DNA of 64,000 nucleotides from Corticibacter populi (lineage in GTDB: Bacteria; Pseudomonadota; Gammaproteobacteria; Burkholderiales; Burkholderiaceae_C). The stretch is from assembly GCF_004217315.1 (NCBI RefSeq), contig NZ_SGWR01000004.1, positions 1 to 64,000 of the forward strand, written 5' to 3'. Made by a program: the position numbers and the translations under genes. Of the stretch, positions 47,641 through 54,680 are shown in pieces (position 1 is the first letter of the stretch; every line of letters starts with the position of its first letter). The notes below the pieces were generated by a model. The model did not search any database, was not told the DNA's origin, and saw only the letters and a program-made list of their open reading frames with translations.

Positions 47641-49692
47641 ATGAGCACACAAAAACATTCCTTCCAGGCCGAAGTTGCCCAGGTGCTGCACCTGGTGACC
47701 CATTCCCTTTACTCGAATCCCGAGATCTTCCTGCGCGAGTTGATATCCAATGCCGCCGATGCCTGCGACAAGCTGCGCTTCGAGGCGCTGGACAACAGCG
47801 GGCTGTACGAGAGTGACCCGGAGTTGCGCGTGCGGGTGAGCTTCGACGAGAAGGCCAGGACGCTGACCATCGACGACAACGGCATCGGCATGAGCGTGCA
47901 GGAGGCCATCGACAACCTGGGAACCATCGCCAAGAGCGGCACGCGCGAGTTCACCAGCCGCCTCACCGGCGACCAGAAGGCCGATGCGCAGCTGATCGGC
48001 CAGTTCGGCGTGGGCTTCTACTCGGCCTTCATCGTCGCCGACAAGGTCACCGTCGAAACCCGCCGCGCCGGCCTGCCGGTCAGCGAAGGTGTGCGCTGGC
48101 AGAGCGATGGCACGGGTGACTTCGAGGTCGCCAGCATCGAGCGCGCGCAGCGCGGCACCAGCATCACGCTGCAACTGCGCGAGGATGCCCAGGATTTCCT
48201 CAACGGCTGGAAGCTCAAGTCCATCATCAACAAGTATTCCGACCACATCAGCCTGCCGGTGCAGATGGAGAAGGAAGAGTGGAAGGACGGCGAGCAAGAG
48301 GGTGAGCCTGGCGGCATGGTCAAGACCGGCGAGTGGGAAACCATCAACCAGGCCAACGCGCTGTGGGCGAGACCGAAGAAGGACATCACGGACGAGCAGT
48401 ACATCGAGTTCTACAAGAGCCTCAGTCACGACTTCGAGGCGCCGCTGGCCTGGAGCCATAACAAGGTCGAGGGCAGCACCGAATACACGCAGCTGCTCTA
48501 CATCCCGGCCAAGGCGCCGCAGGACCTGTGGAACCGCGACAAGCACGCCGGCATCAAGCTCTACGTCAAGCGCGTCTTCATCATGAACGAGGCGGATGCG
48601 CTGCTGCCCTCATACCTGCGCTTCGTGTTCGGCGTGATCGACTCGGCCGACCTGCCGCTCAACGTCAGCCGCGAACTGCTGCAGGAAAGCCGCGATGTGC
48701 GCGCCATCCGCGACGGCAACACGCGCCGCGTGCTGGGCCTGCTCGAGAGCCTGGCCGATGAACAGCGCACCGACGCGCAAAGCCAGGAAGGCAAGATCGA
48801 CATCGGCTCGGGCGAGGCCACGCCGGCCCCCGAATCGACCGCCGACGTCACCGATGTCGAGGACAAGAACGCCGCCGGCAAGGAGACTGCCACCGCCGCC
48901 GGAGCCTCTGCCGAGTTTGCCGACGAGGCGGGCAAGTACGCGCGCTTCTACGCCGAATTCGGCGCCGTGCTCAAGGAGGGTCTGGGCGAGGACTTCGCCA
49001 ACCGCGAGCGCATCGCCAAGCTGCTGCGCTATGCCTCCACGCAAAGCGACACCGTCAGCGTCAGCCTGGCCGACTACAAGGCCCGCATGAAGGAAGGCCA
49101 GAAGGCCATCTACTACCTCACCGCCGACAACCTGGCCGCCGCCAAGAGCAGTCCGCAACTCGAGCTGTTCCGCAAGAAAGGCATCGAAGTGCTCTTGATG
49201 ACCGACCGCGTCGACGAATGGGCCATGGGCTTTCTGAGCGACTTCGACGGTACGCCGCTGCAATCCATTGCCAAGGGTGCCGTGGACCTGGGCGATCTGC
49301 AGGACGAAGCCGAGCGCAAGGCCGCCGAAGAGGCGGCCGAAGCCTTCAAGCCCGTGCTCGAACGCCTCAAGGCCGCGCTGGCCGCCGAGGCCGAGGACGT
49401 GCGCGTGACCACGCGCCTGGTCGACTCGCCCGCCTGCCTGGTGGTCAAGGACGGCCAGATCAGCACCCAGCTCGCGCGCCTTCTCAAGCAGGCTGGCCAG
49501 GCCGTGCCGGATACCCGCCCGGTGCTGGAGGTCAATCCCGCGCATCCGCTGCTCAAGAAGCTGGAAGCGGCAGACGGCGCCGCCTTCGCCGACCTGGCCC
49601 ATATCCTGTTCGACCAGGCGCTGCTGGCCGAAGGCGGGCTGCCGGCCGACCCCGCCGCCTACGTCAAGCGCGTCAACGCGCTGCTGGCCTGA
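47641..49692 (+). CDS. htpG: Molecular chaperone HtpG (Hsp90)
   Basis: An ATP-dependent cytosolic chaperone dimer. The 683-residue protein has the Bergerat ATP site ([36 protein letters not shown]), middle and C-terminal dimerisation domains. An Ala/Thr/Glu/Asp-rich insert of about 50 residues (about 378-430, [18 protein letters not shown]) makes it longer than the E. coli protein (624). The start [18 protein letters not shown] fits the family. Confidence 0.96.
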   Translation: MSTQKHSFQAEVAQVLHLVTHSLYSNPEIFLRELISNAADACDKLRFEALDNSGLYESDPELRVRVSFDEKARTLTIDDNGIGMSVQEAIDNLGTIAKSGTREFTSRLTGDQKADAQLIGQFGVGFYSAFIVADKVTVETRRAGLPVSEGVRWQSDGTGDFEVASIERAQRGTSITLQLREDAQDFLNGWKLKSIINKYSDHISLPVQMEKEEWKDGEQEGEPGGMVKTGEWETINQANALWARPKKDITDEQYIEFYKSLSHDFEAPLAWSHNKVEGSTEYTQLLYIPAKAPQDLWNRDKHAGIKLYVKRVFIMNEADALLPSYLRFVFGVIDSADLPLNVSRELLQESRDVRAIRDGNTRRVLGLLESLADEQRTDAQSQEGKIDIGSGEATPAPESTADVTDVEDKNAAGKETATAAGASAEFADEAGKYARFYAEFGAVLKEGLGEDFANRERIAKLLRYASTQSDTVSVSLADYKARMKEGQKAIYYLTADNLAAAKSSPQLELFRKKGIEVLLMTDRVDEWAMGFLSDFDGTPLQSIAKGAVDLGDLQDEAERKAAEEAAEAFKPVLERLKAALAAEAEDVRVTTRLVDSPACLVVKDGQISTQLARLLKQAGQAVPDTRPVLEVNPAHPLLKKLEAADGAAFADLAHILFDQALLAEGGLPADPAAYVKRVNALLA

Positions 49693-49717
49693 CCGCCTAG
49701 CCAACGGCCTTGGGATA

Positions 49718-49760
49718 CTGTTCACGATCTTTTCGTGGTCCGCGGAAAGATCGTGAACAG
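49718..49760. repeat. 15-bp perfect inverted repeat after htpG
   Basis: CTGTTCACGATCTTT (49718-49732) and AAAGATCGTGAACAG (49746-49760) surround a 13-base centre, starting 26 bases after the htpG stop. As RNA it would form a very stable hairpin and may end the htpG transcript, although only GTTCTT follows. It could also be a dispersed palindrome. Confidence 0.8.
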
Positions 49761-49871
49761 GTTCTTCAAGCTGCACCCCGTTGCGCCGCCATTCACCGGT
49801 GCAACGGGTGGCCTCGGCCCCGGTACCCCATCATCACCCCTCAAGCGCCAAGCGCTGCAACGGAACACCCC

Positions 49872-50246
49872 ATGAGCATGCCTGCATCCCCCGTCGTTCG
49901 CCACCATGTCGGCCCGCGCCTCTCGGAGACCGCCATCTTCAACAACACCGTCTATTTGGCCGGGCAAATCCCCGAGAACAGCCCGGGCCAGGATATCGCC
50001 ACTCAGACCCGCGAGGTGCTTGGCCACATCGACCGTCTGCTCGCCGAGGCCGGCTCCAGCAAGCGCAGCATCCTGCAATGCCAGATCTACCTGCGGGACG
50101 TGGGCGACATCGGTGCCATGAACGCGGTGTGGGACGAATGGGTCGACCCCAGCCACACCCCGCCGCGCGCCACGGTGCAGGCACTGCTGGCCAACCCGGA
50201 TTACCGCATCGAGGTGGTGGTGGTCGCTGCCGTCGAAGAAGCATAA
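49872..50246 (+). CDS. RidA/YjgF-family protein
   Basis: A 124-residue Rid-family member. The pattern is clear: [51 protein letters not shown] and the C-terminal [22 protein letters not shown]. The Arg that marks true RidA imine deaminases (R105-type) is present as R in PPRATVQ, but subfamily assignment is not sure. A second ATG at 49878 is possible. Confidence 0.9.
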   Translation: MSMPASPVVRHHVGPRLSETAIFNNTVYLAGQIPENSPGQDIATQTREVLGHIDRLLAEAGSSKRSILQCQIYLRDVGDIGAMNAVWDEWVDPSHTPPRATVQALLANPDYRIEVVVVAAVEEA

Positions 50247-50334
50247 GCGCGGCGCAGGCACTGGCTGCTTGCTGCAGCAGCGCCGGCAGGCCGTGGCCGA
50301 TAATCGGATCTTTGCGTCCACCCCGCCTGCATTC

Positions 50335-51783
50335 ATGACTGCGCCGCCCGCTTTGCCACGCCACCCCATCATCGCCATTGCCACCGCACCCGGCCGCGGC
50401 GGCATTGGCGTGATTCGCATCTCCGGGCCGCAACTGCGCCCCTGGGCCGAGCATTACCTGGGCCAGCCGCTGCGCGCGCGCCATGCCCACTACCTGCCGT
50501 TCCCGGCTGGCGACGGCACGCCGCTCGACCATGGCTTGGCGCTGTACTTCCCGGCTCCCCATTCCTACACCGGCGAGGACGTGCTCGAGCTGCAGGCCCA
50601 CGGCGGACCCGTGTTGCTGCAGATGCTGCTGGCGCGCTGCCTCGAATCGGCGGCCGAGCGCGATCCCGCCACCGGCGAGCCGCGCCTGCCGAGGCTGCGC
50701 CTGGCGGAGCCGGGCGAATTCACCCAGCGCGCCTTCCTCAATGACAAGATGGACCTCGCCCAGGCCGAGGCCGTAGCCGACCTGATCGACGCCAGCACCG
50801 AAACCGCCGCGCGCAGTGCCGGTCTGTCGCTCAGCGGCGCCTTCTCGCAGGCCATCGGCTCCTTGCGCGAGCAGCTCATCCACCTGCGCATGCTGGTCGA
50901 GGCCACGCTGGACTTCCCCGAAGAGGAAGACGTTGACTTCCTGCAGGAGGCCGACGCCGCCGGCCAGTTGCAGCAACTGCAGGCGCAGCTCGAGAGCGTG
51001 CGCCGCCGCGCACGCCAGGGCGCGTTGCTGCGCGAGGGCCTGAAGATCGTCATCGCCGGCCAGCCCAACGCCGGCAAAAGCTCGCTGCTCAATGCCTTGG
51101 CCGGTGCGGAACTGGCCATCGTCACGCCCATTGCCGGTACCACCCGCGACAAGGTCGAGCAGACCATCCAGATCGATGGCGTGCCGCTGCACATCGTCGA
51201 TACCGCCGGTCTGCGCGAGACCGAGGACACCGTCGAGCGCATCGGCGTAGAGCGCGCCTGGCATGCCCTTGAAGGTGCCGATGCCGTGCTGTTCCTGCAC
51301 GACCTGACGCAGCGCGAGAGCGCCGCCTACCAGCAGGGCGATGCGCAAATCCGCAGGCATCTCGCCAAGCGCATCGCCCCGGCGACGCCCGTGCTGCATG
51401 TCTGGAACAAGCTTGATTGCGTCACGCCCGCGGCGCAGGCAGCGGTAACAGCCGCGCTGCCTGCGGGCGAGGAAAGCCTTTTCATTTCCGCCCAGGCCGG
51501 CACCGGCTTGGATGTACTGCGCCAGCGTCTGCTGGAACTGGCCGGCTTTCAGTCCCTGCCCGAAGGCGTCTTCATGGCCCGCGCGCGACACCTGCGCGCG
51601 CTGGCCGAGGTGGGCGAACATCTGAACATCGCCAGCGCCATGCTGGAGCAGCCGGAGCGTCCCCTCGATCTGCTCGCCGAGGAACTGCGCCTGGCCCAGA
51701 CGGCACTCAATGCCATCACCGGCGAGTTCACCTCCGATGACCTGCTGGGGGTGATTTTTTCGAGCTTCTGCATCGGGAAGTGA
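50335..51783 (+). CDS. mnmE: tRNA-modification GTPase MnmE (TrmE)
   Basis: Works with MnmG to make the cmnm5/nm5 group on U34 of tRNAs. The 482-residue protein has the N-terminal folate domain ([21 protein letters not shown]), the GTPase domain with G1 [10 protein letters not shown]2/K-loop [11 protein letters not shown]3 DTAG and G4 NKLD, and the catalytic C-terminal FCIGK. The reading frame is intact to its normal end, although that end is also the attachment site of the genomic island that follows. Confidence 0.96.
   Translation: MTAPPALPRHPIIAIATAPGRGGIGVIRISGPQLRPWAEHYLGQPLRARHAHYLPFPAGDGTPLDHGLALYFPAPHSYTGEDVLELQAHGGPVLLQMLLARCLESAAERDPATGEPRLPRLRLAEPGEFTQRAFLNDKMDLAQAEAVADLIDASTETAARSAGLSLSGAFSQAIGSLREQLIHLRMLVEATLDFPEEEDVDFLQEADAAGQLQQLQAQLESVRRRARQGALLREGLKIVIAGQPNAGKSSLLNALAGAELAIVTPIAGTTRDKVEQTIQIDGVPLHIVDTAGLRETEDTVERIGVERAWHALEGADAVLFLHDLTQRESAAYQQGDAQIRRHLAKRIAPATPVLHVWNKLDCVTPAAQAAVTAALPAGEESLFISAQAGTGLDVLRQRLLELAGFQSLPEGVFMARARHLRALAEVGEHLNIASAMLEQPERPLDLLAEELRLAQTALNAITGEFTSDDLLGVIFSSFCIGK
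51766..51783 (+). other. Left attachment site (attL core) in the 3' end of mnmE
   Basis: The last 18 bases of mnmE, TTCTGCATCGGGAAGTGA, correspond to the site used by trmE/mnmE-type genomic islands such as SGI1 (there TTCTGTATCGGTAAGTAA). A tyrosine integrase starts 183 bases on, pointing away from it. The matching right-hand copy should lie beyond the window. Confidence 0.8.
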
Positions 51784-51864
51784 TGTGGGGTCCATGGAGG
51801 TCCACCGAAGTCTGCTGATGTGCCTGTAAGCCGCATAAATAAAAGGATTTTTGTCTACTGAGTG

Positions 51865-51969
51865 ATTCGGTGATACAGTCAAAGCCATCGCTATTCGGGT
51901 CCATATATGGGTCCAATCTCACCGAATAGCCTGACTATTGACTTTCATGGACCCAAAGGAGGGTCCATG
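51865..51969. repeat. Cluster of inverted and direct repeats between attL and the integrase start
   Basis: ATTCGGTGA (51865-51873) mirrors TCACCGAAT (51919-51927), and GCTATTCGG (51890-51898) mirrors CCGAATAGC (51922-51930). CATGGACCC (51946-51954) mirrors GGGTCCATG (51961-51969). The heptamer GGGTCCA recurs at about 51788, 51897, 51909 and 51961. Such arrays are typical arm-type binding sites of integrase and excisionase in att regions. The last hairpin encloses AAAGGA, the integrase ribosome-binding site, in its loop. Confidence 0.75.
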
Positions 51970-53157
51970 TCTCTCACAGACACCGCGCTCAAGGCGCTCA
52001 AGCCGAAGGATGCCTCGTACATCGTCAGCGACGATCGCGGGCTGTACGTCGAGGTGCTGCCGAGTGGCAGCATCGTCTGGCGTTATCGCTATCGGCTGGA
52101 CGGCAAACGGGAAAAGCTCACACTCGGCAAGTACCCGGCCCTTACCCTGAAGAACGCCCGCCTGAAACGGGACGAGGCAGCCCACCAAGTGGCGATGGGG
52201 GAGTCGCCAGCAAAGAAGAAACAGCAGGAGAAAGTGGCCGGCGCAGAAGACGCCACCGTGGCCGAATTCGCCGAACGCTTCTTCAAGGACATCCAGTCAC
52301 GCGACCGCAAGGACGTGACCATGCCTCGCCGCTACCTGGAGAAGGACATCCTGCCGCACATAGGCAGCAAGCCGGTCCGGGACATTACCGCCGAAGACGT
52401 GCGCAGCGTCATCTGGCGCAAGAAAGAGCAAGGCTTCGACGCCGCCGCCGGCCAGGTGCGCGGGCTGCTCAAACGCATGTTCGATTACGCACTGACCTGC
52501 GGGCTGATCCAGGCCAACCCGGTCATGGCCCTGCCGATGCGGCACGTCTACCGCGCCGCCGCCCGCGATCGGGCGCTGACGCCGGACGAAATCCGGCAGT
52601 TCCTGCGCGCCATGCAGTCCTCCAATATCCGTCGCCAGTTCAAGATCGCCTTCCAGCTGATCCTGATGACACTGGTGCGCAAGTCCGAGCTGATGCTGGC
52701 GCAGTGGAAGGACGTGCATCTGGACGAAGGCGAATGGCACATCCCGGTCGAGAACTCCAAGACCGGCAAGCCGCACATCGTCTACCTGTCCACCCAGGCG
52801 CAAACGCTGTTCAAGGAACTCAAGCCGCTCGCCAGCAGCAGCGACTGGGTGCTGCCAGGGCGCGGCACCCTGGCCAAGCCCTTCGCCGACAATGCACTGA
52901 ACCAGGCGCTGAAGGTGTCATTACAGGGGCAGGAGATCCCTGCCTTCACCATCCATGACCTGCGGCGCACCGCATCGACGTTGCTGCACGAGCAGGGCTG
53001 GGCTTCGGACGTGGTGGAAAAGGCGCTGAACCACACCATCGGCGGCGTGCGCGGCGTCTACAACAGGGCGGAGTACGCAGAGCAGCGGCGGGAGATGTTG
53101 CAGGCGTGGTCGGATTACATCGATGGGCTGGCGCCATCGGCCAATTTGGTGGTGTGA
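51967..53157 (+). CDS. P4-type tyrosine integrase of the genomic island
   Basis: A 396-residue site-specific recombinase. Residues 1-85 form the DUF4102 arm-binding domain (SLTDTALKALKPKDASYIVSD, YRLDGKREKLTLGKYPALTL). Residues about 98-185 are the SAM-like core-binding domain. The catalytic domain has Arg238 (LVRKSEL), His330-xx-Arg333 (IHDLRRT), His356 and nucleophile Tyr365 (RGVYNR). The start at 51967 has AAAGGAGGG directly upstream; an earlier in-frame ATG (51907) adds residues lacking in the family. It should drive integration at mnmE. Confidence 0.93.
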   Translation: MSLTDTALKALKPKDASYIVSDDRGLYVEVLPSGSIVWRYRYRLDGKREKLTLGKYPALTLKNARLKRDEAAHQVAMGESPAKKKQQEKVAGAEDATVAEFAERFFKDIQSRDRKDVTMPRRYLEKDILPHIGSKPVRDITAEDVRSVIWRKKEQGFDAAAGQVRGLLKRMFDYALTCGLIQANPVMALPMRHVYRAAARDRALTPDEIRQFLRAMQSSNIRRQFKIAFQLILMTLVRKSELMLAQWKDVHLDEGEWHIPVENSKTGKPHIVYLSTQAQTLFKELKPLASSSDWVLPGRGTLAKPFADNALNQALKVSLQGQEIPAFTIHDLRRTASTLLHEQGWASDVVEKALNHTIGGVRGVYNRAEYAEQRREMLQAWSDYIDGLAPSANLVV

Positions 53158-53262
53158 GTCCGGCCGGGGCGCTGGTGGCCTTTTCCCTTTTTGGGTAGGG
53201 CCGTTGCCCCTTGATTGCCATTCCCTTGTCTCTGCCTTTTCCTTCGTGGCGGGCATTTATGA

Positions 53263-53292
53263 TCGACGATGATTATCAGACACTGATATAAT
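53263..53292 (+). promoter_or_regulatory. Promoter and probable operator of the defence operon
   Basis: TATAAT at 53287-53292 is a perfect -10, with TCGACG (53263-53268) as a weak -35 at 18-bp spacing. TATCAG (53274-53279) and CTGATA (53283-53288) form an inverted repeat that overlaps the -10, a natural binding site for the regulator encoded 32 bases downstream. The region is AT-richer than its surroundings. Confidence 0.65.
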
Positions 53293-53323
53293 TGTAAATC
53301 AACGTGTCATTGGATTCGCGATC

Positions 53324-53641
53324 ATGAAGCGCTGCATTGTGGGTATCCGACAGCCAGACGGTTTGCCACCGCAGGGAAGCGAAACGCCCAGCATTTGGTT
53401 TCCGTCTCTGGCATCACTGGCAGCGGTGCTGTCGGACGACAACCGCCGCCTGCTGCGCCTGATCCATGACAAACAACCCAAGTCCCTGACCGAACTGGCC
53501 GAACTTAGCGGCCGCAAGGTGCCGAACCTGTCGCGCACCCTGCGGATGATGTCGGATTACGGCCTGGTTTCGCTGCAGCGCAATGTTCGGGATGTTCAGC
53601 CAACCGCGCTGGCGACCGAATTTCTGGTCGTGCTGGATTGA
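53324..53641 (+). CDS. Small winged-helix transcriptional regulator
   Basis: A 105-residue DNA-binding protein. Residues about 38-85 form an ArsR/MarR-like winged helix (NRRLLRLIHDKQPKSLTELA, then ELSGRKVPNLSRTLRMMSDY as recognition helix), similar to the HVO_A0114-type family. It has no sensor domain. As first gene of the operon behind an operator-like palindrome, it probably represses the defence genes. Its stop overlaps the ATG at 53641 of the next gene. Confidence 0.8.
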   Translation: MKRCIVGIRQPDGLPPQGSETPSIWFPSLASLAAVLSDDNRRLLRLIHDKQPKSLTELAELSGRKVPNLSRTLRMMSDYGLVSLQRNVRDVQPTALATEFLVVLD

Positions 53642-53667
53642 TGGCTATGAATACGAGAGGGAATGCG

Positions 53668-54660
53668 ATGGCACGGATGTGGATGGTGCGCGGCGAAGGC
53701 GGCAGTCTGTATGACGCCTTTCGTGAGCGTGGTGTGGCGGCTATAGGCTGGAATCAATTGGCGGCCCATGCCAAACCCGGTGTCGGGCGCAAGCAGCTAA
53801 TCGCCCTGTACCAGTCCGCCGAGCCCCAGGCCAAACAAGGGACAGTGATCTCGGGCGCATCCCAGGTCTGGCGCTTCGTCAACGACATCCAGGATGGTGA
53901 TTGGATCGTCACCTACTCGCCAGCCAATCGCCTGTATTCGATCGGCAAGGTCACGGGACCAACCGAGCACCATCCCGAGTGGGCGGAGCAAGGCATGCCG
54001 CTGGCGCGCAAGGTTCAGTGGCAAGCGCAGGAGCTGCCGCGCGACAGCCTGGGCACGAGCACCAAGAACAGTTTGGGTTCCACGCTAACCCTGTTCGAGG
54101 TGCCGTCGAGTGCCGCCGTCGAAGTGCTGGCGGCGTTGAAAGGCAAACCCGTTCCGCCAGTGGAAGATGACGCGGAAGAGGCCATCGCCGACCCGCTGGT
54201 CGACATCGAATCTCAGGCGCTGGAACGCATCAAGGATCGGGTCAACGAACTGGACTGGGACGACATGCAGCAGCTGGTTGCCGGCATCTTGCGCGCCATG
54301 GGCTACAAGACCCAGGTCTCGCCGCCTGGCTCCGACCGTGGGAAGGACATCGTGGCGTCGCCGGACGGTTTCGGCTTCGAACACCCGCGCATCGTCGTGG
54401 AGGTCAAGCACCGCAAAGGGCAGATGGGCAGTCAGGAGATTCGCAGCTTTCTCGGCGGCCGCCATAAGGATGATCGCGGGCTATACGTCAGCACCGGCGG
54501 CTTCACCAAGGACGCGCAGTACGAAGCGGACCGGGCATCCATTCCGCTTGCAATGTGGACATTGGATCATGTGGTGCGCGCCCTGATCGAACACTACGAC
54601 GCCACCGACGCCGAAACCAAACGCATCGTGCCGCTGAAGCGGCTGTACTGGCCTGCTTGA
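53668..54660 (+). CDS. Mrr-type restriction endonuclease with N-terminal PUA/EVE-like region
   Basis: A 330-residue nuclease. Residues about 1-150 (MWMVRGEGGSLYDAFRERGV, DIQDGDWIVTYSPANRLYSIGKV) resemble PUA/EVE-like domains that often read modified bases. Residues about 185-310 are an Mrr_cat domain: helix LDWDDMQQLVAGILRAMGY, then Asp227 in GSDRGKDIVA and Glu245-x-Lys247 in IVVEVKHRKGQMG, the D-ExK active site. The start at 53668 follows GAGAGGGA; ATGs at 53641 and 53647 are alternatives. It probably cuts foreign, perhaps modified, DNA. Confidence 0.82.
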   Translation: MARMWMVRGEGGSLYDAFRERGVAAIGWNQLAAHAKPGVGRKQLIALYQSAEPQAKQGTVISGASQVWRFVNDIQDGDWIVTYSPANRLYSIGKVTGPTEHHPEWAEQGMPLARKVQWQAQELPRDSLGTSTKNSLGSTLTLFEVPSSAAVEVLAALKGKPVPPVEDDAEEAIADPLVDIESQALERIKDRVNELDWDDMQQLVAGILRAMGYKTQVSPPGSDRGKDIVASPDGFGFEHPRIVVEVKHRKGQMGSQEIRSFLGGRHKDDRGLYVSTGGFTKDAQYEADRASIPLAMWTLDHVVRALIEHYDATDAETKRIVPLKRLYWPA

Positions 54661-54680
54661 CGCCTGCGGAGACACATACT

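Noticed and set aside
51766-53157. Identification of the island as SGI1 itself
   Set aside because: Only the attachment site location is shared. The integrase is followed by different genes, and the core differs at several positions.
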